This document shows, piece after piece, positions 36,635 through 45,554 of a stretch of DNA of 64,000 nt. Below the pieces are notes generated by a model, which saw only the letters and a program-made list of their open reading frames with translations, searched no databases and had not been told where the DNA came from. The stretch's first letter is position 1; each line of letters starts with the position of its first letter. Where the stretch lies: positions 53,086,309 to 53,150,308 of the forward strand of contig OZ024861.1 in assembly GCA_964017155.1 (NCBI GenBank). Reading direction: 5' to 3'. Source of the DNA: Oasisia sp. SBJ-2009 (lineage: Eukaryota > Annelida > Polychaeta > Sabellida > Siboglinidae). The translations under genes and the position numbers were made by a program.

Positions 36635-37777
36635 GATCCCCCGTAGACGGATAGGACTTAGACGTTTTTCTCGATTTGTTTCCAAAAGTTGGCAAAACGA
36701 CGCGCCCGGTCGGTCATTCGTCTACATGCACAAGTGATCTCTACCGTCGTCGAGTCCGTCTTTCCCGTCTCTCTCCCTCCGCCGGCCCGGGCCGGGCCGC
36801 GCCGGGCCGGGCCGCGCCGATCAGTTACCGGCGCTCGGCCGGGCTTCGGAACGCGACCGGCGGCAAGGCTTCGGCGCACACGCCCGGGCCGGGCTTCGGC
36901 ATGCGACCGGCGGCCGGGCTTCGGAACGCGACCAGGCTTCGGCGCACACGATCGGGCCAGGTTTCGGCACGCCGCTTGCTCAACTGATCCCCCGTAGACG
37001 GATCGGACTTTGTTGTCGTTTTCCTCGATTTCTCCAACTATCACCCTGTTAAGGTCGCCAAATGCCTCGTCACCTCATCTAGTTAGTGGTTCCTTATTAC
37101 TCCCGCCGTTTACCCGCCGGTCGGTACGGAATTCTGTTGAAAAGAATGTAGACAGACATTTACGCTTCCCCAACTGATCCCCCGTAGACGGATGGGACTT
37201 TGTCGTTTTTCTCAGTTTTTCCGACATATCACCCTGTTAAGGTCGCCAAATGCCTCGCTCGTCGTCTAATGATTTTATATTAGTGGTTCCTTATTACTCC
37301 CGCCGTTTACCCACCGGTCGGCATGGCACGGCACGGAACTTTGTTGAAACAGGTTTAAACAGGTATTCTCGTTTCCCCAACTGAAACAGGTTTAAACAGA
37401 AATTCTCGTTTCCCCAACTGATCCCCCGTAGACGGATCGGACTTTGTCGTTTTCCTCGATTTTCCGAAAGTTGGCAAAATGACGCGCACGGCCATTGGGC
37501 TTCCTTGGGAGAGTCGTAGTTACTCCCCGTGCGCGACACACGCCCGAGAAGACCGACCGGCGCGTCGAACTTTGCCGTTTTTCTCGATTCGCAGAACTTA
37601 TCCCCCGCAGACGGATATGACTTAGTCGTTTTCCTCGATTTTCCGAAAGTTGGCCAAATGACGCGCACGGCCATTGCGTTTCCTCGAGAGGGTCGTAGTT
37701 ACTCCTCGTGCGCGACACACGCCCAAGAAGACCGACCGGCGCGTCGAACTTTGCCGTTTTTCTCGATTCGCAGAACT
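36635..37777 (+). repeat. HOR unit 35 (1143 bp)
   Basis: B351-C190-D244-A179-A2 179. The only unit with both the 37-bp-extended D and a second A-type module. D has CCGACATATC; A-A2 junction is GAACTTATCCCCC. Confidence 0.92.
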
Positions 37778-38690
37778 GATCCCCGGTAGACGGATAGGAC
37801 TTAGTCGTTTTTCTCGATTTGTTTCCAAAAGTTGGCAAAACGACGCGCCCGGTCGGTCATTCGTCTATATGCACAGGTGATCTCTACCGCCGTCGAGTCC
37901 GTCTTTCCCGTCTCTCTCCCTCCGCCGGCCAGGGCCGGGCAGCGCCGATCAGTTACCGGCGCTCGGCCGGGCTTCGGAATGCGACCGGAGGCAAGGCTTC
38001 GGCGCACACGACCGGGCCGGGCTTCGGCATGCGACCGGCGGCCGGGCTTCGGAACGCGACCAGGCTTCGGCGCACACGACTGGGCCAGGTTTCGGCACGC
38101 CGCTTGCTCAACTGATCCCCCGTAGACTGATTCGGACTTTGTCGTCGTTTTTATCGATTTCTCAAACTATCACCCTGTTAAGGTCGCCAAATGCCTCGTC
38201 ACCTCATCTAGTTAGTGGTTCCTTATTACTCCCGCCGTTTACCCGCCGGTCGGTACGGAATTCTGTTGAAAAGAATGTAGACAGACATTTACGCTTCCCC
38301 AACTGATCCCCCGTAGACGGATGGGACTTTGTCGTTTTTCTCAGTTTTTCCGACGTATCACCCTGTTAAGGTCGCCAAATGCCTCGCTCGTCGTCTAATG
38401 ATTTTATATTAGTGGTTCCTTATTACTCCCGCCGTTTACCCACCGGTCGGCACGGCACGGCACGGAACTTTGTTGAAACAGGTTTAAACAGGTATTCTCG
38501 TTTCCCCAACTGATCCCCCGTAGACGGATCGGACTTTGTCGTTTTCCTCGATTTTCCGAAAGTTGGCAAAATGACGCGCACGGCCATTGGGCTTCCTTGG
38601 GAGAGTCGTAGTTACTCCCCGTGCGCGACACACGCCCGAGAAGACCGACCGGCGCGTCGAACTTTGCCGTTTTTCTCGATTCGCAGAACT
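37778..38690 (+). repeat. HOR unit 36 (913 bp), shortest
   Basis: B336-C191-D207-A179. B head CCGGTAG, GCACAGGTGATC. C joins a C1 head (GTAGACTGATTCGG) to a C2 tail (TTTCTCAAAC, GGTACGG). D has CAGGTATTCTCG but only one copy of the 37-bp segment. Confidence 0.92.
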
Positions 38691-39622
38691 GATCCCCCGT
38701 AGACGGATAGGACTTAGTCGTTTTTCTCGATTTGTTTCCAAAAGTTGGCAAAACGACGCGCCCGGTCGGTCATTCGTCTACATGCACAAGTGATCTCTAC
38801 CGTCGTCGAGTCCGTCTTTCCCGTCTCTCTCCCTCCGCCGGCCCGGGCCGGGCCGCGCCTGGCCGGGCCGGGCCGCGCCGATCAGTTACCGGCGCTCGGC
38901 CGGGCTTCGGAACGCGACCGGCGGCAAGGCTTCGGCGCACACGCCCGGGCCGGGCTTCGGCATGCGACCGGCGGCCGGGCTTCGGAACGCGACCAGGCTT
39001 CGGCGCACACGACTGGGCCATGTTTCGGCACGCCGCTTGCTCAACTGATCCCCCGTAGACTGATTCGGACTTTGTCGTCGTTTTCATCGATTTCTCCAAC
39101 TATCACCCTGTTAAGGTCGCCAAATGCCTCGTCACCTCACCTAGCTAGTGGTTCCTTATTACTCCCGCCGTTTACCCACCGGTCGGCACGGAATTCTGTT
39201 GAAAAGAATGTAGACAGACATTTACGCTTCCCCAACTGATCCCCGTAGACGGATGGGACTTTGTCGTTTTTCTCAGTTTTTCCGACGTATCACCCTGTTA
39301 AGGTCGCCAAATGCCTCGCTCGTCGTCTAATGATTTTATATTAGTGGTTCCTTATTACTCCCGCCCTTTACCCACCGGTCGGCACGGCACGGCACGGAAC
39401 TTTGTTGAAACAGGTTTAAACAGAAATTCTCGTTTCCCCAACTGATCCCCCGTAGACGGATCGGACTTTGTCGTTTTCCTCGATTTTCCGAAAGTTGGCA
39501 AAATGACGCGCACGGCCATTGCGTTTCCTCGAGAGGGTCGTAGTTACTCCTCGTGCGCGACACACGCCCGAGAAGACCGACCGGCGCGTCGAACTTTGCC
39601 GTTTTTCTCGATTCGCAGAACT
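38691..39622 (+). repeat. HOR unit 37 (932 bp)
   Basis: B356-C191-D206-A179. B has GCGCCTGGCCGGG and GGGCCATGTTTCGG; C joins a C1 head to CACCTCACCTAGCTAGTGG; D has CGCCCTTTACCC. The same C type recurs in unit 57. Confidence 0.92.
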
Positions 39623-40724
39623 TATCCCCCGTAGACGGATAGGACTTAGACGTTTTTCTCGATTTGTTTCCAAAAGTTGGCAAAACGACGCGCCCGGTCG
39701 GTCATTCGTCTATATGCACAAGTGATCTCTACCGCCGTCGAGTCCGTCTTTCCCGTCTCTCTCCCTCCGCCGGCCAGGGCCGGGCAGCGCCGATCAGTTA
39801 CCGGCGCTCGGCCGGGCTTCGGAATGCGACCGGAGGCAAGGCTTCGGCGCACACGACCGGGCCGGGCTTCGGCATGCGACCGGCGGCCGGGCTTCGGAAC
39901 GCGACCAGGCTTCGGCGCACACGACTGGGCCAGGTTTCGGCACGCCGCTTGCTCAACTGATCCCCCGTAGACTGATTCGGACTTTGTCGTCGTTTTCATC
40001 GATTTCTCCAACTATCACCCTGTTAAGGTCGCCAAATGCCTCGTCACCTCATCTAGCTAGTGTTTCCTTATTACTCCCGCCATTTACCCACCGGTCGGCA
40101 CGGAATTCTGTTGAAAAGAATGTAGACAGACATTTACGCTTCCCCAACTGATCCCCCGTAGACGGATCGGACTTTGGCGTCGTTTTCCTCGATTTCTCAA
40201 ACTATCACCCTGTTAAGTTCGCCAAATGCCTCGTCACCTCATCTAGTTAGTGGTTCCTTATTACTCCCGCCGTTTACCCGCCGGTCGGTACGGAATTCTG
40301 TTGAAAAGAATGTAGACAGACATTTACGCTTCCCCAACTGATCCCCGTAGACGGATGGGACTTTGTCGTTTTTCTCAGTTTTTCCGACGTATCACCCTGT
40401 TAAGGTCGCCAAATGCCTCGCTCGTCGTCTAATGATTTTATATTAGTGGTTCCTTATTACTCCCGCCGTTTACCCACCGGTCGGCACGGCACGGCACGGA
40501 ACTTTGTTGAAACAGGTTTAAACAGAAATTCTCGTTTCCCCAACTGATCCCCCGTAGACGGATCGGACTTTGTCGTTTTCCTCGATTTTCCGAAAGTTGG
40601 CAAAATGACGCGCACGGCCATTGGGCTTCCTTGGGAGAGTCGTAGTTACTCCCCGTGCGCGACACACGCCCGAGAAGACCGACCGGCGCGTCGAACTTTG
40701 CCGTTTTTCTCGATTCGCAGAACT
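39623..40724 (+). repeat. HOR unit 38 (1102 bp), short B
   Basis: B336-C1 191-C2 190-D206-A179, preceded by AACTTATCCCCC at the B head (TATCCCCC). Last old-type unit before the uniform family. C2 with TTTCTCAAAC and GTTAAGTTCGCC is shared with unit 55. Confidence 0.92.
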
Positions 40725-41842
40725 GATCCCCCGTAGACGGATAGGACTTAGTCGTTTTTCTCGATTTGTTTCCAAAAGTTGGCAAAACGACGCGCCCGGT
40801 CGGTCATTCGTCTACATGCACAAGTGATCTCTACCGTCGTCGAGTCCGTCTTTCCCGTCTCTCTCCCTCCGCCGGCCCGGGCCGGGCCGCGCCGGGCCGG
40901 GCCGCGCCGATCAGTTACCGGCGCTCGGCCGGGCTTCGGAACGGGACCGGAGGCAAGGCTTCGGCGCACACGACCGGGCCGGGCTTCGGCATGCGACCGG
41001 CGGCCGGGCTTCGGAACGCGACCAGGCTTCGGCGCACACGACCGGGCCAGGTTTCGGCACGCCGCTTGCTCAACTGATCCCCCGTAGACGGATTCGGACT
41101 TTGTCGTCGTTTTCATCGATTTCTCCAACTATCACCCTGTTAAGGTCGCCAAATGCCTCGACTCCTCATCTAGCTAGTGTTTCCTTATTACTCCCGCCAT
41201 TTACCCACCGGTCGGCACGGAATTCTGTTGACAAGAATGTAGACAGACATTTACGCTTCCCCAACTGATCCCCCGTAGACGGATCGGACTTTGGCGTCGT
41301 TTTCCTCGATTTCTCCAACTATCACCCTGTTAAGGTCGCCAAATGCCTCGTCACCTCATCTAGTTAGTGGTTCCTTATTACTCCCGCCGTTTACCCGCCG
41401 GTCGGTACGGAATTCTGTTGAAAAGAATGTAGACAGACATTTACGCTTCCCCAACTGATCCCCCGTAGACGGATGGGACTTTGTCGTTTTTCTCAGTTTT
41501 TCCGATGTATCACCCTGTTAAGGTCGCCAAATGCCTCGCTCGTCGTCTAATGATTTTATATTAGTGGTTCCTTATTACTCCCGCCGTTTACCCACCGGTC
41601 GGCACGGCACGGCACGGAAATTTGTTGAAACAGGTTTAAACAGAAATTCTCGTTTCCCCAACTGATCCCCCGTAGACGGATCGGACTTTGTCGTTTTCCT
41701 CGATTTTCCGAAAGTTGGCAAAATGACGCGCACGGCCATTGGGCTTCCTTGGGAGAGTCGTAGTTACTCCCCGTGCGCGACACACGCCCGAGAAGACCGA
41801 CCGGCGCGTCGAACTTTGCCGTTTTTCTCGATTCGCAGAACT
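40725..41842 (+). repeat. HOR unit 39 (1118 bp), first of the young family
   Basis: B351-C1 191-C2 190-D207-A179. First unit with the diagnostic set GAACGGGACCGG (B), CGACTCCTCATC and TTGACAAG (C1), GATGTATCACC and GGAAATTTG (D). Confidence 0.93.
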
Positions 41843-43139
41843 GATCCCCCGTAGACGGATAGGACTTAGTCGTTTTTCTCGATTTGTTTCCAAAAGTTGG
41901 CAAAACGACGCGCCCGGTCGGTCATTCGTCTACATGCACAAGTGATCTCTACCGTCGTCGAGTCCGTCTTTCCCGTCTCTCTCCCTCCGCCGGCCCGGGC
42001 CGGGCCGCGCCGGGCCGGGCCGCGCCGATCAGTTACCGGCGCTCGGCCGGGCTTCGGAACGGGACCGGAGGCAAGGCTTCGGCGCACACGACCGGGCCGG
42101 GCTTCGGCATGCGACCGGCGGCCGGGCTTCGGAACGCGACCAGGCTTCGGCGCACACGACCGGGCCAGGTTTCGGCACGCCGCTTTCTCAACTGATCCCC
42201 CGTAGACGGATTCGGACTTTGTCGTCGTTTTCATCGATTTCTCCAACTATCACCCTGTTTAGGTCGCCAAATGCCTCGACTCCTCATCTAGCTAGTGTTT
42301 CCTTATTACTCCCGCCATTTACCCACCGGTCGGCACGGAATTCTGTTGACAAGAATGTAGACAGACATTTACGATTCCCCAACTGATCCCCCGTAGACGG
42401 ATCGGACTTTGGCGTCGTTTTCCTCGATTTCTCCAACTATCACCCTGTTAAGGTCGCCAAATGCCTCGTCACCTCATCTAGTTAGTGGTTCCTTATTACT
42501 CCCGCCGTTTACCCGCCGGTCGGTACGGAATTCTGTTGAAAAGAATGTAGACAGACATTTACGCTTCCCCAACTGATCCCCCGTAGACGGATGGGACTTT
42601 GTCGTTTTTCTCAGTTTTTCCGATGTATCACCCTGTTAAGGTCGCCAAATGCCTCGCTCGTCGTCTAATGATTTTATATTAGTGGTTCCTTATTACTCCC
42701 GCCGTTTACCCACCGGTCGGCACGGCACGGCACGGAAATTTGTTGAAACAGGTTTAAACAGAAATTCTCGTTTCCCCAACTGATCCCCCGTAGACGGATC
42801 GGACTTTGTCGTTTTCCTCGATTTTCCGAAAGTTGGCAAAATGACGCGCACGGCCATTGGGCTTCCTTGGGAGAGTCGTAGTTACTCCCCGTGCGCGACA
42901 CACGCCCGAGAAGACCGACCGGCGCGTCGAACTTTGCCGTTTTTCTCGATTCGCAGAACTGATCCCCCGTAGACGGATCGGACTTTGTCGTTTTCCTCGA
43001 TTTTCCGAAAGTTGGCAAAATGACGCGCACGGCCATTGGGCTTCCTTGGGAGAGTCGTAGTTACTCCCCGTGCGCGACACACGCCCGAGAAGACCGACCG
43101 GCGCGTCGAACTTTGCCGTTTTTCTCGATTCGCAGAACT
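41843..43139 (+). repeat. HOR unit 40 (1297 bp), A-A dimer
   Basis: B351-C1 191-C2 190-D207-A179-A179. The two A modules (42782-42960, 42961-43139) appear identical. B ends CGCTTTCTCAACT; C1 has GTTTAGGTCGCC and ends ACGATTCCCC. Confidence 0.93.
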
Positions 43140-44436
43140 GATCCCCCGTAGACGGATAGGACTTAGTCGTTTTTCTCGATTTGTTTCCAAAAGTTGGCAA
43201 AACGACGCGCCCGGTCGGTCATTCGTCTACATGCACAAGTGATCTCTACCGTCGTCGAGTCCGTCTTTCCCGTCTCTCTCCCTCCGCCGGCCCGGGCCGG
43301 GCCGCGCCGGGCCGGGCCGCGCCGATCAGTTACCGGCGCTCGGCCGGGCTTCGGAACGGGACCGGAGGCAAGGCTTCGGCGCACACGACCGGGCCGGGCT
43401 TCGGCATGCGACCGGCGGCCGGGCTTCGGAACGCGACCAGGCTTCGGCGCACACGACCGGGCCAGGTTTCGGCACGCCGCTTGCTCAACTGATCCCCCGT
43501 AGACGGATTCGGACTTTGTCGTCGTTTTCATCGATTTCTCCAACTATCACCCTGTTAAGGTCGCCAAATGCCTCGACTCCTCATCTAGCTAGTGTTTCCT
43601 TATTACTCCCGCCATTTACCCACCGGTCGGCACGGAATTCTGTTGACAAGAATGTAGACAGACATTTACGCTTCCCCAACTGATCCCCCGTAGACGGATC
43701 GGACTTTGGCGTCGTTTTCCTCGATTTCTCCAACTATCACCCTGTTAAGGTCGCCAAATGCCTCGTCACCTCATCTAGTTAGTGGTTCCTTATTACTCCC
43801 GCCGTTTACCCGCCGGTCGGTACGGAATTCTGTTGAAAAGAATGTAGACAGACATTTACGCTTCCCCAACTGATCCCCCGTAGACGGATGGGACTTTGTC
43901 GTTTTTCTCAGTTTTTCCGATGTATCACCCTGTTAAGGTCGCCAAATGCCTCGCTCGTCGTCTAATGATTTTATATTAGTGGTTCCTTATTACTCCCGCC
44001 GTTTACCCACCGGTCGGCACGGCACGGCACGGAAATTTGTTGAAACAGGTTTAAACAGAAATTCTCGTTTCCCCAACTGATCCCCCGTAGACGGATCGGA
44101 CTTTGTCGTTTTCCTCGATTTTCCGAAAGTTGGCAAAATGACGCGCACGGCCATTGGGCTTCCTTGGGAGAGTCGTAGTTACTCCCCGTGCGCGACACAC
44201 GCCCGAGAAGACCGACCGGCGCGTCGAACTTTGCCGTTTTTCTCGATTCGCAGAACTGATCCCCCGTAGACGGATCGGACTTTGTCGTTTTCCTCGATTT
44301 TCCGAAAGTTGGCAAAATGACGCGCACGGCCATTGGGCTTCCTTGGGAGAGTCGTAGTTACTCCCCGTGCGCGACACACGCCCGAGAAGACCGACCGGCG
44401 CGTCGAACTTTGCCGTTTTTCTCGATTCGCAGAACT
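43140..44436 (+). repeat. HOR unit 41 (1297 bp), A-A dimer
   Basis: B351-C1 191-C2 190-D207-A179-A179; B ends CGCTTGCTCAACT and C1 ends ACGCTTCCCC, the ordinary young-family forms. Confidence 0.93.
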
Positions 44437-44454
44437 GATCCCCCGTAGACGGAT
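44437..44454 (+). repeat. Conserved module head (18 bp; AACT precedes it)
   Basis: GATCCCCCGTAGACGGAT opens this module and, with few changes, every other module in the window (about 287 copies, spaced ~180-350 bp). The bases AACT just upstream are also shared by all module tails, so the conserved box is about 22 bp. The rest of A, C and D has diverged far more. Recurrent variants are a four-C form (mostly D heads), CCAGTAG, CCGGTAG, CCGCAG (A2 heads), CCACCGCAG (young A2 heads) and AATCCCCC (units 48, 55, 57). A protein-binding or recombination role is inference only. Confidence 0.9.
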
Positions 44455-44580
44455 AGGACTTAGTCGTTTTTCTCGATTTGTTTCCAAAAGTTGGCAAAAC
44501 GACGCGCCCGGTCGGTCATTCGTCTACATGCACAAGTGATCTCTACCGTCGTCGAGTCCGTCTTTCCCGTCTCTCTCCCT

Positions 44581-44776
44581 CCGCCGGCCCGGGCCGGGCC
44601 GCGCCGGGCCGGGCCGCGCCGATCAGTTACCGGCGCTCGGCCGGGCTTCGGAACGGGACCGGAGGCAAGGCTTCGGCGCACACGACCGGGCCGGGCTTCG
44701 GCATGCGACCGGCGGCCGGGCTTCGGAACGCGACCAGGCTTCGGCGCACACGACCGGGCCAGGTTTCGGCACGCCG
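44581..44776 (+). repeat. GC-rich core of module B with CpG-island-like composition
   Basis: This stretch is very GC-rich with a CpG roughly every five to six bases. It begins with GGCCCGGGCC-type runs built from CCGGG and CCGCGCC pieces, passes through GATCAGTTACCGGCGC, and continues into 25-bp subrepeats. It recurs once per HOR unit, so the array carries a short CpG-rich island about every 0.9-1.3 kb, 57 times. No promoter element or ORF with coding character was recognised in it. Confidence 0.85.
44591..44613 (+). other. Potential G-quadruplex / hairpin motif in B core
   Basis: Four GGG runs are separated by CC, CCGCGCC and CC (loops 2, 7, 2), which fits the usual G3N1-7 pattern on the plus strand. 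The same bases are rich in GGCC palindromes, so a hairpin or duplex slippage structure competes. B modules with the extra CCGGG (356-bp forms) have one more GGG run; the 336-bp forms lose 15 bp here and keep fewer. Whether any structure forms is not known. Confidence 0.5.
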
Positions 44777-44787
44777 CTTGCTCAACT
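44645..44787 (+). repeat. 25-bp subrepeats inside module B
   Basis: The motif GCTTCGG (GTTTCGG in the last copy) starts at 44645, 44670, 44695, 44720, 44738 and 44763. Spacings are 25, 25, 25, 18 and 25 bp, so there are six copies of a 25-bp unit, one shortened by 7 bp. Copies alternate between GGAACGCGACCGG and GGCGCACACGACCGG continuations. The same pattern occurs in each B module seen. This is a second, older level of tandem duplication nested inside the satellite. Confidence 0.9.
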
Positions 44788-44978
44788 GATCCCCCGTAGA
44801 CGGATTCGGACTTTGTCGTCGTTTTCATCGATTTCTCCAACTATCACCCTGTTAAGGTCGCCAAATGCCTCGACTCCTCATCTAGCTAGTGTTTCCTTAT
44901 TACTCCCGCCATTTACCCACCGGTCGGCACGGAATTCTGTTGACAAGAATGTAGACAGACATTTACGCTTCCCCAACT
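44788..44978 (+). repeat. Module C1 archetype (191 bp)
   Basis: Starts with the head followed by TCGGACTTTGTCGTCG, then ATCGATTTCTCCAACTATC, CCTGTTAAGGTCGCC, CATCTAGCTAGTG, TTATTACTCCCGCC, ATTTACCCACCGGTCGGC and GAATTCTGTTGACAAG, and ends CGCTTCCCCAACT. It differs from C2 by one extra T after the head, CTAGCTAGTG instead of TAGTTAGTGG, and CACCGG..GGCACGG instead of CGCCGG..GGTACGG. Older copies have TTGAAAAG and CGTCACCTCATC where this young copy has TTGACAAG and CGACTCCTCATC. Confidence 0.93.
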
Positions 44979-45168
44979 GATCCCCCGTAGACGGATCGGA
45001 CTTTGGCGTCGTTTTCCTCGATTTCTCCAACTATCACCCTGTTAAGGTCGCCAAATGCCTCGTCACCTCATCTAGTTAGTGGTTCCTTATTACTCCCGCC
45101 GTTTACCCGCCGGTCGGTACGGAATTCTGTTGAAAAGAATGTAGACAGACATTTACGCTTCCCCAACT
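44979..45168 (+). repeat. Module C2 archetype (190 bp)
   Basis: Sister of C1, with CGGACTTTGGCGTCG after the head, TAGTTAGTGGTTCC, CGTTTACCCGCCGGTC and GGTACGGAATTCTG. In 28 of the 57 units only one C is present, and it is usually C2-like or a C1/C2 mosaic, which shows repeated loss by recombination between the two adjacent sisters. Confidence 0.93.
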
Positions 45169-45375
45169 GATCCCCCGTAGACGGATGGGACTTTGTCGTT
45201 TTTCTCAGTTTTTCCGATGTATCACCCTGTTAAGGTCGCCAAATGCCTCGCTCGTCGTCTAATGATTTTATATTAGTGGTTCCTTATTACTCCCGCCGTT
45301 TACCCACCGGTCGGCACGGCACGGCACGGAAATTTGTTGAAACAGGTTTAAACAGAAATTCTCGTTTCCCCAACT
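45169..45375 (+). repeat. Module D archetype (207 bp)
   Basis: Related to C through CCTGTTAAGGTCGCC, TTATTACTCCCGCC and ACCCACCGGTCGGCACGG. Distinguishing parts are GTTTTTCTCAGTTTTTCC, the AT-rich TGATTTTATATTAG (the most AT-rich spot of the unit), a short CACGG run (three copies here, four or five in units 2 and 7), and a GGTTTAAACAG segment holding the palindrome GTTTAAAC. Length variants: 206 (four-C head), 207, 217 and 222 (CACGG/AACGG expansion), 244 and 246 (37-bp tandem duplication of the tail). Confidence 0.93.
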
Positions 45376-45554
45376 GATCCCCCGTAGACGGATCGGACTT
45401 TGTCGTTTTCCTCGATTTTCCGAAAGTTGGCAAAATGACGCGCACGGCCATTGGGCTTCCTTGGGAGAGTCGTAGTTACTCCCCGTGCGCGACACACGCC
45501 CGAGAAGACCGACCGGCGCGTCGAACTTTGCCGTTTTTCTCGATTCGCAGAACT
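45376..45554 (+). repeat. Module A archetype (179 bp)
   Basis: Head plus CGGACTTTGTCG, TTTTCCTCGATTTTCCG, AAGTTGGCAAAATGACGCGC, CCATTGGGCTTCCTTGG, GTAGTTACTCCCCGTGCG, ACGCCCGAGAAGACCG, CCGGCGCGTCGAACTTTGCC and a tail with CGTTTTTCTCGATTCGCAG. The tail motif CGTTTTTCTCGATT returns in the next head 51 bp later, an internal short direct repeat at the A boundary. A is the most copy-variable module: zero, one or two per HOR unit. Confidence 0.93.

Larger units (their letters stand above)
44437..44787 (+). repeat. Module B archetype (351 bp, GC-rich composite)
   Basis: The first ~90 bp match the start of module A: the head, GTCGTTTTTCTCGATTT, and AAGTTGGCAAAACGACGCGC. Then comes a pyrimidine-rich stretch ending in CTCTCTCCCTCCGCC, then a ~195-bp core of mostly G and C (about 44581-44776). 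The module ends in GCTTGCTCAACT before the next head. Length is close to twice that of A or C. A weak second head-like run, TGATCTCTACCGTCG, begins at 44537, which fits B being a composite of two modules. Length variants in the window are 336, 343, 350, 351, 355 and 356 bp, nearly all from indels in the GC core. Confidence 0.92.

Noticed and set aside
38745..39239. A 164-residue plus-strand frame in units with the +5 B
   Set aside because: Created by the 5-bp slip joining two unrelated frames of B and C; similar fusions at 49679, 58226 and 60646 have the same origin.
44437..44454. Canonical CENP-B box
   Set aside because: The head does not match the known box pattern (TTCG..., A/T-flanked CGGG). 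Only the idea of a conserved short box in a satellite is comparable.
44478..44799. Plus-strand frames of 102-103 residues in B
   Set aside because: They begin on non-ATG codons such as TTG, occur in two overlapping frames at once, and change frame with the 5-bp core indels. No selection on frame is visible.
44460..44840. A 126-128-residue open frame on the minus strand through B, present in most units
   Set aside because: It overlaps two long plus-strand frames in the same DNA, has an Arg/Pro/Gly-rich composition expected from GC-rich repeats, and is broken or moved to another frame by the +5 B variants. No domain was recognised.
45255..45285. TATA-like promoter in D (TTTTATATTAG)
   Set aside because: It is a lone AT-rich patch in a repeat, with no downstream gene and no other promoter element. 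Transcription of the satellite is possible but not shown by sequence.
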